Positions 7,838 through 16,237 of a stretch of 17,448 nucleotides of DNA are shown here, one piece after another. Both the position numbers and the translations under genes were made by a program. The number at the start of each line of letters is the position of its first letter. Positions within the stretch are counted from its first letter, which is position 1. Location of the stretch: assembly GCA_945860325.1 (NCBI GenBank), contig CAMARL010000018.1, forward strand, positions 1 through 17,448, in the 5' to 3' direction. Source of the stretch: Spirosoma fluviale. GTDB taxonomy: Bacteria > Bacteroidota > Bacteroidia > Cytophagales > Spirosomataceae. Below the pieces are notes generated by a model that saw nothing but the letters and a program-made list of their open reading frames with translations, was not told the DNA's origin and ran no database searches.

Positions 7838-8841
7838 TGAGACCATATTTATTGCTCCTTTTTACGATTTTAACCTTTGCGGCTTGTGGGCCTAAGAAGC
7901 AAAAAGAAGCCGAATTTCCTAAAATCCAATTGGATTTCATGCGATTTGACCGATTGTTCGCTGAGGCAAAAAGCATTCAGGAAATAGATAGTCTCTTGAA
8001 AAAAAATCCGGAAATCACGGTCGGATATTTCCATTGTGCGCCTGAAAAAATTCCATTTCTGGCCAAAGATATATTTGCGTTATTCCAAAATCCGGAATTA
8101 AAGAGCTTTTACCAGCAAAGCCAAGCACCTGAATTTTATGGAGGGAATCAATTAGAAATTGATTTACAAGTTGCTTTTCAAGAAATCCACAATCAATTTC
8201 CTCAAACAAAAGTTCCCAAAATACGAACCGTTTTTTCTGGATTTGGTGGAATTGGGAGTGAGTTTGCAGTCCAACATTTATATGTAACTGACTCGCTGAT
8301 CGTCGTGGGCTTAGATTTTTTTATGGGGAAAAACGGGAATTATAGCCCTCCCAATGTGTATGAATATCAGTTGCGCAGATTAGAACCGAAGGCGCTTGTG
8401 GGACAAATCGTATTGCAATATTCCGCATTTTTCAACCAGCAAGATTCGGAAGATCATACTTTACTAAGCGATATGATTTGGTATGGAAAGGGATTTGTGT
8501 TCACAAAAAAAATCTTGCCCTCGTTGCCCGATAGCCTTTTGTTTGGGTATACGGGAAAGGAATTAGCCGAAACGGAGGCATTCCAATCTGAAGTTTGGGA
8601 ACATTTCATAGACAACTCTTTGTTATTCAAAAAGGAGGAATATATAAAAGCGAAGTATATAGGCGAACGTCCCAAAACACCTGAAATAGGACCTGCTTGT
8701 CCAGGATCCATCGGAAGATGGCTTGGCTGGCGCATAGTAGATTTATATAGTAAACAAGATAATAAGATTAGCTTACCAAAATTAATGGCCAATAAAGAGG
8801 CCAACAAGATTTTTTTAGCTTCAGGATATCGAGGCAAATAG
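7837..8841 (+). CDS. gldB: GldB-family gliding motility lipoprotein
   Basis: A 334-residue lipoprotein with lipobox FAAC (Cys17). The body matches what I recall of the GldB family: GLDFFMGKNG...PPNVYEYQLRRLEP (158-184), SDMIWYGKGFVFTKKILP (211-228), LLFGYTGKELAETEAFQSEVWEHFI (234-258), ERPKTPEIGPACPGSIGRWLGWRIVDLY (277-304), ending in an SGYRGK motif similar to the family's terminal SxYKPK. GldB is needed for gliding in Flavobacterium johnsoniae and is linked to the gliding/type IX secretion apparatus; its molecular action is not known. The gene is widespread in Bacteroidota, including non-gliders, so it does not prove motility. Start overlaps the valS stop by 1 nt and the ABC gene follows 11 nt after its stop, suggesting co-transcription. 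Confidence 0.85.
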   Translation: MRPYLLLLFTILTFAACGPKKQKEAEFPKIQLDFMRFDRLFAEAKSIQEIDSLLKKNPEITVGYFHCAPEKIPFLAKDIFALFQNPELKSFYQQSQAPEFYGGNQLEIDLQVAFQEIHNQFPQTKVPKIRTVFSGFGGIGSEFAVQHLYVTDSLIVVGLDFFMGKNGNYSPPNVYEYQLRRLEPKALVGQIVLQYSAFFNQQDSEDHTLLSDMIWYGKGFVFTKKILPSLPDSLLFGYTGKELAETEAFQSEVWEHFIDNSLLFKKEEYIKAKYIGERPKTPEIGPACPGSIGRWLGWRIVDLYSKQDNKISLPKLMANKEANKIFLASGYRGK

Positions 8842-8852
8842 TAAAATAAAGC

Positions 8853-10655
8853 ATGGCAAAAAGACACGAAAAGTTTGGTGCGGGAGTTGATCCTAAAGAT
8901 TCCGTCAAGGTGACGAAGAAAAATCTTTCTAAGGCGATTAAGATTTTTCGATTTGTCATTCCGTATAAATGGACATTTATATTGGGCATGGTTTTCTTGT
9001 TGCTATCCAATTTAACTACGCTTAGTTTTCCATTGTTGATCGGTGAAATGACGAAAGTGATTGAGGGAAAATCAAAATTTCAGATTAACGAGGTGACGCT
9101 ATTTTTCTTTGCCATTTTAATCATCCAGTCCATCCTTTCATTTTTTAGAATTTACACCTTTGCGCAAGTATCTGAAAAAGCGATGCGAGATGTGCGGCAA
9201 ACCTTGTATGCCAAAATCATTACGCTACCCATTTTTCATTTTGAAAAAAGGCGTGTAGGAGAGTTGATGAGCCGCATCACATCTGATATTACGCAGTTGC
9301 AAGATGTGTTGTCGATCACCTTAGCTGAATTTTTTAGACAAATATTTACCTTAGTAGGAGGCGTCGCGTTAATTACTTATCTGTCTTGGAAGTTGACCCT
9401 CTTCATGTTAGCCACCTTTCCCCTACTCGTTATTTCAGCCATAGTCTTCGGGAAATTTATTCGTAAAATTTCAAAAAAGGCACAGGATGAATTAGCGAAT
9501 ACCAACATCATTGTGGAAGAAACCTTTCAATCGATTCAGGCGGTAAAAGCATTTACCAATGAAAAGTATGAGGTAAACCGGTATACCAATTCACTTAATA
9601 AAGTGGTTAATGAGGCTTTGAAGGCGGCTACGCTCCGAGGAGGTTTTGTCAGTTTTATCATTTTTGCCTTGTTTGGAGGGATTGTGGGGGTGGTGTGGTA
9701 CGGGGCCCAACTCGTCGCCCAGGGAGATTTAATTTTAGCGGATTTATTGACTTTCATTTTTTATACGGCATTTATCGGCGGTTCGGTTGGAGGCTTGGGT
9801 GACATCTATGCCCAATTACAAAAGACCATCGGCGCATCTGATCGAATACTAGAAATATTGGGGGATCCGTCTGAGGTGGATATTCATGAAAGCGAAACGA
9901 GTGTCCCAATTACTTTTGGTGCTATCGACCTTCAAGACATCCATTTTTCATATCCAAGTAGGTCCAGTGTAGAAATTTTAAAAGGGATTAGTTTTACGAT
10001 TGAGCCCGGGCAAAAAATAGCCATTGTGGGGACTTCAGGTACAGGAAAATCTACATTGGCCCAGTTGATGATGCGATTTTATGAACCGAGCCAGGGCAAA
10101 ATCATGATGGGCGATTATGCCATTCAAGATATGCCTGTCGGTGATTGGAGAAAAATGGTGGCCTTAGTACCCCAGGAGGTTTTACTTTTTGGAGGAAGTA
10201 TTCGTGAGAATATTGCGTATGGAAAACCGGGCGCTAGTGAGGAAGAAATTCATCAAGCGGCGGAACAGGCGTATGCCAAAGAGTTCATCGAATCGTTTCC
10301 TGAAAAATGGGATACGCTTGTAGGCGAACGAGGTGTAAAACTTTCCGGGGGTCAAAGACAACGAATTGCCATTGCGCGTGCGATCTTAAAAGATCCTAAA
10401 TTTTTAATCTTGGATGAAGCCACCAGTGCCCTCGATTCTGAATCAGAAAAATGGGTGCAATCAGCCTTAGAAGAATTAATGAAAAATAGAACAAGTTTGA
10501 TCATCGCACATCGCTTGTCGACGATCCGGTCTGCCGATAAGATCATTGTGATGGAATCGGGCAAGATTGTCGAGATAGGTTCACATGAAAATTTGATGGC
10601 AAAAAAACAGGGTGTTTATCAAAAAATGGTCAAATTGCAAACTGAAAATTTATAA
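8853..10655 (+). CDS. ABC exporter half-transporter (fused permease and ATPase)
   Basis: A 600-residue type IV ABC exporter of the MsbA/lipid-multidrug kind, acting as a dimer in the inner membrane. The N-terminal transmembrane domain has hydrophobic segments near 40-63, 80-103, 160-200 and 264-312. The ATPase domain has Walker A GTSGTGKST (393-401, Lys399), a Q-loop at VPQEVLLFGG, signature LSGGQ (497-501), Walker B FLILDEATSALD (Asp521, Glu522) and the switch histidine H553 in IIAHRLST. All catalytic residues are present. The substrate cannot be read from the sequence; lipid or drug export is the family default. It lies 11 nt after gldB and is followed, in the same reading frame with one TAA between, by a Fur-family regulator. 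Confidence 0.95.
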   Translation: MAKRHEKFGAGVDPKDSVKVTKKNLSKAIKIFRFVIPYKWTFILGMVFLLLSNLTTLSFPLLIGEMTKVIEGKSKFQINEVTLFFFAILIIQSILSFFRIYTFAQVSEKAMRDVRQTLYAKIITLPIFHFEKRRVGELMSRITSDITQLQDVLSITLAEFFRQIFTLVGGVALITYLSWKLTLFMLATFPLLVISAIVFGKFIRKISKKAQDELANTNIIVEETFQSIQAVKAFTNEKYEVNRYTNSLNKVVNEALKAATLRGGFVSFIIFALFGGIVGVVWYGAQLVAQGDLILADLLTFIFYTAFIGGSVGGLGDIYAQLQKTIGASDRILEILGDPSEVDIHESETSVPITFGAIDLQDIHFSYPSRSSVEILKGISFTIEPGQKIAIVGTSGTGKSTLAQLMMRFYEPSQGKIMMGDYAIQDMPVGDWRKMVALVPQEVLLFGGSIRENIAYGKPGASEEEIHQAAEQAYAKEFIESFPEKWDTLVGERGVKLSGGQRQRIAIARAILKDPKFLILDEATSALDSESEKWVQSALEELMKNRTSLIIAHRLSTIRSADKIIVMESGKIVEIGSHENLMAKKQGVYQKMVKLQTENL

Positions 10656-10664
10656 ATACTGACC

Positions 10665-11090
10665 TTGGATCAATTAGAACGACATTTAACGGATTTCAAA
10701 TTAAGACCCACTGCATGCAGAATTGAGGTATTGAAAGCATTTGAAGGTGTTGGATTTGCTTTGAGTCAAGGAGATATTGAGTTAAAATTACAAGCGGCAT
10801 TTGACCGAGTGACCATTTACCGAACGCTTAAAACTTTTTTAAGTCAGGGATTAATCCATAAAGTTTTAGATGATCAAGGCGGTGCAAAATATGCGCTTTG
10901 CAAAGATTTATGCCACCAGGGCGAGCATGTTCACCAACATGATCATGTACATTTCAAATGCAATGCATGTGGTCAAACAATCTGTTTGGAGCATGTCATC
11001 ATCCCAAAGATTCAATTGCCTGATAAATTCTTAAAGCAAGAAAGTAATTTACTCATCCAGGGAATCTGCCAGCAATGTAATCTTGCTTAA
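10665..11090 (+). CDS. Fur-family metal-dependent transcriptional regulator (TTG start)
   Basis: A 141-residue repressor of the Fur/Zur/PerR family. The winged helix (about 1-76) contains RPTACRIEVLKAF and the recognition segment FDRVTIYRTLKTFLSQGLIHKV. The dimerisation half has a histidine-rich regulatory region (HQGEHVHQHDHVHF, 84-97) and two structural CXXC pairs, C99/C102 and C135/C138, expected to hold zinc. The start is a TTG at 10665: no ATG in this frame occurs between the ABC stop (10653-10655) and the gene's end, and Met appears nowhere else in the protein. Metal specificity is uncertain; the dense His cluster and double CXXC would fit a zinc sensor as well as an iron one. It overlaps the convergent gene by 4 nt at its stop. 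Confidence 0.9.
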   Translation: MDQLERHLTDFKLRPTACRIEVLKAFEGVGFALSQGDIELKLQAAFDRVTIYRTLKTFLSQGLIHKVLDDQGGAKYALCKDLCHQGEHVHQHDHVHFKCNACGQTICLEHVIIPKIQLPDKFLKQESNLLIQGICQQCNLA

Positions 11091-12544
11091 GGTTTTAGAA
11101 AATCTTTGACGGCATTGATAGCCAACGAATTAATCATATACCTTTTTTGCCTTCGATCTAGGTCTGAATCTTGCCGTTGGATCGTATCGTGGCAATTGGT
11201 CAGCAAGGCTAGCTTAACATTTGCTTCCTTAACAATAGCACTTCTTTTATATCGCTGAGAATCATGAGCCAATGTAGTTAATCCTAAAATTGAATTAGTT
11301 TCATCCACATCTATTCCTCCCGTTGCATAAGTATCTACCAATCTTTTTAACAAAAATATAGTCGATTTATTGACCAAATTACCTGAGAATTTTAATTCAT
11401 TTGCATACTTAAATCGCTTAAAAAATAATGATTTTCCTTTTTTTAGTACCCACCCAACAATCAACGAAATAATTAAGAAGCATAAAACCCAAGTGAACCT
11501 TTCAGATTGATACCAAATTTCTTCATAAATAAAGCCAACAGATTTTGCACTTAAAAACAAAGCATCGATATTCTCCAATTGGCCATCTACGTACACGACA
11601 TTCTCACTTTGATTAGGTCTAATATTTAGAATAAGTTCTTTATTTCTTAATATTTCATTCGCTGTGCTTTCATCTAAATATATATTAAATTTGATAAGTT
11701 TATTCGTGTCATCTTTAAAATTAAAAATCTCCAAAGTTCTTGCGTCAATTCCATAATATTCGTGAAAACCAGAAAAAGGAATAGCAGACATGATAAAATA
11801 TTTGCCCGTAAAATAATTCCCATGATGAGGACTAGGACTAGTTTTATTAAATAAATCTAAAAAAACTTTTGAATAAACTGAGCCGAGTTTAGACCATTTA
11901 TTTACCTTAAACGAATACCTGTAAATGGCTTTATCTCTAAAAAAAGCACCATTGTTTACATTAACATCATGGGAGTAATTCATAAATGAAATTAGCTCAT
12001 CCTTTTCAGGCAAATAAGCGACAAATCCGCCGTAAACGCCTGCAGGAGGGGTTCCTGAAGAAGAATAGGCCTCCCATTCTTTGCTCTTTTCATCAAAATA
12101 AATGATGTGGTTGTTGGTCCGCCAAAAACCATATCCCCCTACCGAGTGAAGCACTCCTTTCCGAAAAAAATGATACGCATGGCAATTATCGCCTCGATAA
12201 AAAGTTTTATCCATGCGATTAAAAATCATTGATTTTAAATCAAACCGGTAAAACTGATTGGTGCAGTTGGCACTGAAATAAACAATATTCGGATCCTCAA
12301 AAGGAATCTGATTTATTTCGATATTAACGGGTAAACTTGTTCTAGTTGCGCTATCTAATTTAATTCGATTTAGCACCACCCATTTGCCTTCACTTTGTAG
12401 CTTTTCTAAATTCCAATTGACGGAATTAATCCGATAGGCTGTTTTTTCCTTATGGTGTAAGAAATAATAGAAATCGGCCCGAGTTTGCAGCCCGATTTGG
12501 AGCAAAATCACGAGCAAAAAAGCGCGTTTAATATATACTCCCAT
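11087..12544 (-). CDS. Unrecognised membrane protein: propeller-like exterior, one membrane span, helical cytoplasmic tail
   Basis: A 485-residue protein of no family I can name. It has a signal peptide (1-23, ending QTRA), a long exterior region (24-350), one membrane helix (about 351-367, flanked inside by KKGK and KR), and a basic cytoplasmic tail (368-485). The exterior shows Kelch- or propeller-like repeats: short blocks of YFxxNCxNQFYRFDL (89-103), VLHSVGGYGFW...IIYFDEKSKEWEAY (131-160) and IYRYSFKVNKWSKLG (207-221). The tail contains a predicted helical stretch, DVDETNSILGL...DSQRYKRSAIVKEAN (412-442), followed by DLDRRQKRYMIN (461-472). This resembles a tail that I recall on other Bacteroidota membrane proteins and that looks like a small DNA-binding or docking module. 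A membrane-bound sensor is a possible role, but only by inference. It lies 48 nt after bioB on the same strand and may be co-transcribed. Confidence 0.8.
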   Translation of the reverse strand: MGVYIKRAFLLVILLQIGLQTRADFYYFLHHKEKTAYRINSVNWNLEKLQSEGKWVVLNRIKLDSATRTSLPVNIEINQIPFEDPNIVYFSANCTNQFYRFDLKSMIFNRMDKTFYRGDNCHAYHFFRKGVLHSVGGYGFWRTNNHIIYFDEKSKEWEAYSSSGTPPAGVYGGFVAYLPEKDELISFMNYSHDVNVNNGAFFRDKAIYRYSFKVNKWSKLGSVYSKVFLDLFNKTSPSPHHGNYFTGKYFIMSAIPFSGFHEYYGIDARTLEIFNFKDDTNKLIKFNIYLDESTANEILRNKELILNIRPNQSENVVYVDGQLENIDALFLSAKSVGFIYEEIWYQSERFTWVLCFLIISLIVGWVLKKGKSLFFKRFKYANELKFSGNLVNKSTIFLLKRLVDTYATGGIDVDETNSILGLTTLAHDSQRYKRSAIVKEANVKLALLTNCHDTIQRQDSDLDRRQKRYMINSLAINAVKDFLKP

Positions 12545-12592
12545 AAAAACTAAACCAATAAAAATTTAAATGAGTCTATCCTTTAAGCAAGA

Positions 12593-13591
12593 TTAATGCA
12601 TGGGGATTTGATTAAACTCAACAGATGATTTTTTCGCATCTTTAAATGCTGCTTTAGGTTTTATACTTAGGATTTGGAATAACTCTTGGTCTGATTTAGC
12701 GTCAGGATTGGGCGTTGTCAATAAAACATCGCCAGAAAAAATGGAATTTGCTCCTGCCATAAAACAAAAAGCTTGTCCTTCGTAATTTAATTCTAATCGG
12801 CCTGCCGATAATCTCACCGCCGACTTTGGCATCATAATTCGAGCAGTAGCAATCACTCGAACGAGATCCCAAACGGAAGCTGTTTTTTGGTTTTCAAAAG
12901 GAGTTCCTTCCACAGGAACTAGATTATTTATTGGAACTGATTGTGGGTGCTCAGGAAGATTGGCCAATGTCAATAACATGCCAATTCGATCGTCCGTAGA
13001 TTCACCCATGCCGATAATACCCCCGGAACAAACAGATAATTTTGCCTTTCGGACATTGCCTAGGGTTTCTAATCGATCATCATAGGTTCTCGTCGAAATT
13101 ACATCGTCGTAATATTCTTCGCTAGTATCTATATTATGATTATACGCGTATAAACCCGCCTCTTTTAATTTTTCAGCTTGCTGCTCTGTCAGCATCCCTA
13201 AGGTGCAACAAACCTCCATGCCTAAAGAATTCACGCCCTTTACCATGTCTAATACGCGGTCAAAATCTTTGTTATCACGTACCTCACGCCAAGCAGCTCC
13301 CATGCAAAAGCGGGAACTTCCATTGTCCTTCGCACGAACCGCCGCTTGAATCACCTCCTCATAAGGCAATAACTTCTGAACTTTCACATTTGTATGATAG
13401 CGAGCGGCTTGCGAACAATAGGAGCAATCCTCAGGGCAACCGCCTGTTTTTATAGAGAGTAGCGTACTTATTTGAACTTCGTTAGGGTCATGAAATTGGC
13501 GATGCACGGTGGCAGCCTGGTAGACTAAATCTAAAAATGGCTGGTTAAATATCTCCTCAACTTCCTTACGTGTCCAATTAGTACGAATCAT
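12593..13591 (-). CDS. bioB: Biotin synthase
   Basis: A 332-residue radical SAM enzyme that inserts sulfur into dethiobiotin, the last step of biotin synthesis. The SAM-cluster motif GGCPEDCSYC gives C52, C56 and C59; the auxiliary [2Fe-2S] ligands are present in SRFCMGAAW, EVCCTLG, LSVCSGGIIGMGE and the arginine of RLSAGR. The frame is open to a TTG at 13609, six codons earlier, but that TTG lies inside a TATATTTG promoter box, and E. coli BioB aligns from about the ATG at 13591, which is therefore chosen. No other bio genes are in the window. It lies between sppA and the unrecognised membrane protein, all on the minus strand. Confidence 0.95.
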   Translation of the reverse strand: MIRTNWTRKEVEEIFNQPFLDLVYQAATVHRQFHDPNEVQISTLLSIKTGGCPEDCSYCSQAARYHTNVKVQKLLPYEEVIQAAVRAKDNGSSRFCMGAAWREVRDNKDFDRVLDMVKGVNSLGMEVCCTLGMLTEQQAEKLKEAGLYAYNHNIDTSEEYYDDVISTRTYDDRLETLGNVRKAKLSVCSGGIIGMGESTDDRIGMLLTLANLPEHPQSVPINNLVPVEGTPFENQKTASVWDLVRVIATARIMMPKSAVRLSAGRLELNYEGQAFCFMAGANSIFSGDVLLTTPNPDAKSDQELFQILSIKPKAAFKDAKKSSVEFNQIPMH

Positions 13592-13606
13592 ATCTTCAAA
13601 ATTTAA

Positions 13607-13641
13607 CAAATATAAACGCTTAGATTAAGAATCCATACAAA
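13607..13641 (-). promoter_or_regulatory. Putative promoter of bioB (TTTG-N23-TATATTTG)
   Basis: On the minus strand TTTG (13641-13638) is followed after 23 nt by TATATTTG (13614-13607), matching the Bacteroidota -33/-7 pattern at the long end of its spacing. The -33 element lies within the last codons/just past the sppA stop. The transcript would begin only about 10 nt before the ATG at 13591. Confidence 0.5.
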
Positions 13642-13643
13642 AT

Positions 13644-15422
13644 CTACTCAAATTCCATCAAGTAAGGCATTAAGGCTAGATATCCTTCCCTTTTCTTCCA
13701 ACGCTCCAACTCCAAAATTGATTTTGCCCAAGGTAAATTTTTGGCTGCAAATTTTTCAGCCATGGAACTTTCCGACATCGCGGAGGATATCAATTGGTCT
13801 AAAAATGATTTTGCTTTTGGATACACAACCACTTTATAGGCTCCTGGCTTGAGCTTTCCTTTTTTTGCAGCTATTTCAATAGCGACATCTAATCCACCTA
13901 ATTCATCCACTAAACCTATTTCTTTCGCTTGAAGTCCGGTCCAAACTCGACCTCCAGCAAGGGATTTTAATTTTTCAATATCCATCTTTCTGCCCGAAGC
14001 GGCTTTTGATGTAAAAGTTTCATAGCCTTGATTGACCATATTTTGTATCACCGATTTTTGGAATTCGGTTAACTCACCGAGAGAATTCATGAAATTTGAA
14101 TTGGCATGTGTGTTCACATAATCTTGGGTGATGCCAATCTTATTGCTTAAAAACCGGTCAATATTCAACCATTGAGCAAAAATTCCGATGGACCCCGTCA
14201 CGGTAGTAGGCTGCGCCACGATGGTATTGGTCCCCATAGCCATGTAATATCCACCTGAAGCCGCATAGTCCGACATAGATGCCACGATGGGTTTTACTTT
14301 TTTGGCTAGCTCGATTTCTCTCCACATCACATCAGAAGCCAAGGAAGAGCCCCCTGGAGAATCAATACGAAGTACAATAGCCTTTACGGATTTATTATCC
14401 CGCAATTTTCGTAATTCCTTCACAAAATCGTCTGACCCTATATTATCATCCCCGCCTTTTGTTCCAACGATTTCGCCTTCGGCCACTAATACGCCTATTT
14501 TATCCGTTCCTTCAACAGCCTTAATTGGATTTTTTGCTTTCAGGTAATCGGCCAGTTTTACATATGTCAAATCACTTTTTGCCTTTATTTTAACAGCAGA
14601 TTTCAAAAGGGATTCAAATTGGTCCCAATATCCTAATTTAATCATCCCTAACTTTTCTGCTTTCACCGGATTCATAGCCAATAGACTATCCGCAATTTGA
14701 TCCAGTTTACTGGCCGAAATTTTTTTACTTAAAGAAATTTTAGAAAACACTTCACGGTTGATCGAGCTGATAAATGACTGTGTTTGCATTTTATTCTCAG
14801 GACTCATATCCTCTCGGATAAAAGGCTCTACGGCAGATTTATATTGGCCTACCCTAAAAACCAAAGGCTCAATTTCCAATTTGTCAAATGCCTTTTTATA
14901 AAACATATATTGAACACTGATGCCATTAAAATCTAATAAGCCTGATGGATTCAAATATGCTTCATCAGCAACGGATGCAATATAGTAGGCCTTTTCCGAG
15001 TAGGAATTCGCGTAAGCATAGACGAACTTACCTGAGCGCTTAAATTTTTCTAAGGCATTTCTGATTTCAGTTAATTTAGCATATCCGGCCATTGGGAAAC
15101 TAACATCTAGGTAAATGCCTTTAACATTATTGTCTATACGTGCGCGTTCCAACGCTGATAAAATTTGAATCAATCCAATTTTCTCGGTGCTATCAAAAAA
15201 TGGATTTGGGAAAGTGGCCAATGGGTTATCATCTTCTGAACTTGCATTTTCAACGATAGGCCGATTTAAATCCAATTTAAGAATTGAATTTTCTTTTACT
15301 TCAAATTCTGATTCGCCTCCGCTCATAGCCGCACCGATTCCTACAATCATCAGTATACTGATAATTAGAAAAAGGAATAAGCCCATGAGGGTTGCCAGCG
15401 TGTATTTTAAAAATTGCCACAT
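13644..15422 (-). CDS. sppA: Signal peptide peptidase SppA, 67K (long) type
   Basis: A 592-residue membrane serine-lysine peptidase that degrades signal peptides left in the membrane (protease IV). One N-terminal membrane helix (about 5-33) anchors it; the body has the two tandem SppA/ClpP-like halves. The candidate general base is Lys195 in FRVGQYKSAVEPF and the nucleophile Ser389 in MSDYAASGGYYMA; their spacing (194) is close to that of K209 and S409 in E. coli SppA. DSPGGSSLASD (354-364) is the conserved glycine-rich segment. The length fits the long, two-domain form, so each half carries one catalytic residue. It has its own promoter-like sequence upstream and bioB follows 52 nt downstream. 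Confidence 0.95.
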   Translation of the reverse strand: MWQFLKYTLATLMGLFLFLIISILMIVGIGAAMSGGESEFEVKENSILKLDLNRPIVENASSEDDNPLATFPNPFFDSTEKIGLIQILSALERARIDNNVKGIYLDVSFPMAGYAKLTEIRNALEKFKRSGKFVYAYANSYSEKAYYIASVADEAYLNPSGLLDFNGISVQYMFYKKAFDKLEIEPLVFRVGQYKSAVEPFIREDMSPENKMQTQSFISSINREVFSKISLSKKISASKLDQIADSLLAMNPVKAEKLGMIKLGYWDQFESLLKSAVKIKAKSDLTYVKLADYLKAKNPIKAVEGTDKIGVLVAEGEIVGTKGGDDNIGSDDFVKELRKLRDNKSVKAIVLRIDSPGGSSLASDVMWREIELAKKVKPIVASMSDYAASGGYYMAMGTNTIVAQPTTVTGSIGIFAQWLNIDRFLSNKIGITQDYVNTHANSNFMNSLGELTEFQKSVIQNMVNQGYETFTSKAASGRKMDIEKLKSLAGGRVWTGLQAKEIGLVDELGGLDVAIEIAAKKGKLKPGAYKVVVYPKAKSFLDQLISSAMSESSMAEKFAAKNLPWAKSILELERWKKREGYLALMPYLMEFE

Positions 15423-15476
15423 AATGATCTAAGATGATTAAAAGAATAAATTGGGATTAAATTTCGACAAGTCAAA

Positions 15477-15508
15477 CAAATTTATGTTCAATGGATAAAA
15501 TCCCAAAA
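15477..15508 (-). promoter_or_regulatory. Putative promoter of sppA (TTTTG-N19-TAAATTTG)
   Basis: Minus strand: TTTTG (15508-15504), 19 nt spacer, TAAATTTG (15484-15477). Both boxes and the spacing fit the Bacteroidota sigma-A pattern; this is the best promoter in the window. Leader to the sppA ATG would be roughly 45-50 nt. Confidence 0.6.
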
Positions 15509-15512
15509 TGAA

Positions 15513-15527
15513 GGGTAAAAATTACCC
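15513..15527 (-). terminator. Small hairpin at the 3' end of ppa, possible weak terminator
   Basis: GGGTAA and TTACCC form a perfect 6-bp stem around a 3-nt loop. The ppa stop codon is the TAA in the left arm. On the minus strand it is followed by TTCATTTT, a broken T tract, so termination would be weak at best. It sits directly upstream of the sppA -33 box. Confidence 0.4.
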
Positions 15528-16139
15528 AAAATTGACCCGGTAATCTTCCCTAGCCTGGAGAATCACTTCATGGGCTATTTCTCGGCCATACACTTCGTCG
15601 ATATCCACTAAACTTGAACTGCTTTCTCCAGGCAGCATTTTATACGTCCAAAAATAATGCCTAAGTCTTTGAACAATGTCCTTGGGAGCGTCTGAAATAT
15701 CACGCCATTTTCCATAGATTGGATCATCCTTTAAAACGGCTATAATTTTATCGTCGGCCTCCCCGTGGTCGATCATGCGAATACCGCCGATCGGGATAGC
15801 CTGACATAAAATATCCCCATGCGTAATGGTCCGCTCTGAAAGCACCAAAATATCAAGCGGGTCACCATCGCCTTTAATGATCTCTTTTCCTGAGTATTTT
15901 TTGGCCAATTTGGCTATTCCATCAGCACAATACGTTTGAGGCAAAAAACCGTATAATGCAGGAACAATATTGGAAAATTTCTGTGGCCGGTCTATTTTTA
16001 GATATCCCGATTCCTTGTCAATTTCATATTTTACCGTATCAGTCGGGACTATCTCGATAAATGCGGTGACTAATTCAGGCATTTGCTCGCCAATATGTAT
16101 TCCGTGCCAAGGGTGGGCTTTAAAGATGTTTCGATTCAT
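15522..16139 (-). CDS. ppa: Inorganic pyrophosphatase (family I)
   Basis: A 205-residue soluble enzyme hydrolysing pyrophosphate to phosphate. The family I signature is clear in GDGDPLDILVL, with metal-binding D91, D93 and D96, plus the substrate-contacting segments YEIDKESGYLKIDR (38-51), ALYGFLPQTY (61-70) and DDPIY...KMLPGE. It is longer than E. coli Ppa (176) because of an N-terminal extension (about 1-22), which as I recall is common in Bacteroidota members. Removing PPi drives forward CysDN and tRNA-synthetase reactions encoded nearby, though no direct link is implied. It is divergent from def; no exact TAnnTTTG box was found, only the shorter TAATTTG at 16166-16172 on this strand. Confidence 0.96.
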   Translation of the reverse strand: MNRNIFKAHPWHGIHIGEQMPELVTAFIEIVPTDTVKYEIDKESGYLKIDRPQKFSNIVPALYGFLPQTYCADGIAKLAKKYSGKEIIKGDGDPLDILVLSERTITHGDILCQAIPIGGIRMIDHGEADDKIIAVLKDDPIYGKWRDISDAPKDIVQRLRHYFWTYKMLPGESSSSLVDIDEVYGREIAHEVILQAREDYRVNFG

Positions 16140-16237
16140 AATATCACGATTCGGTCGTTGGCGCGCAAATTACAAAAAAATGCCCGCACCTAAACTAAAG
16201 AACCCTTCACAAATAGATACAATCTAGGGAAATTAGT

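Noticed and set aside
7837..8841. GldB as proof of gliding motility
   Set aside because: GldB-family genes are also found in non-gliding Bacteroidota; no other gld or spr gene is in the window.
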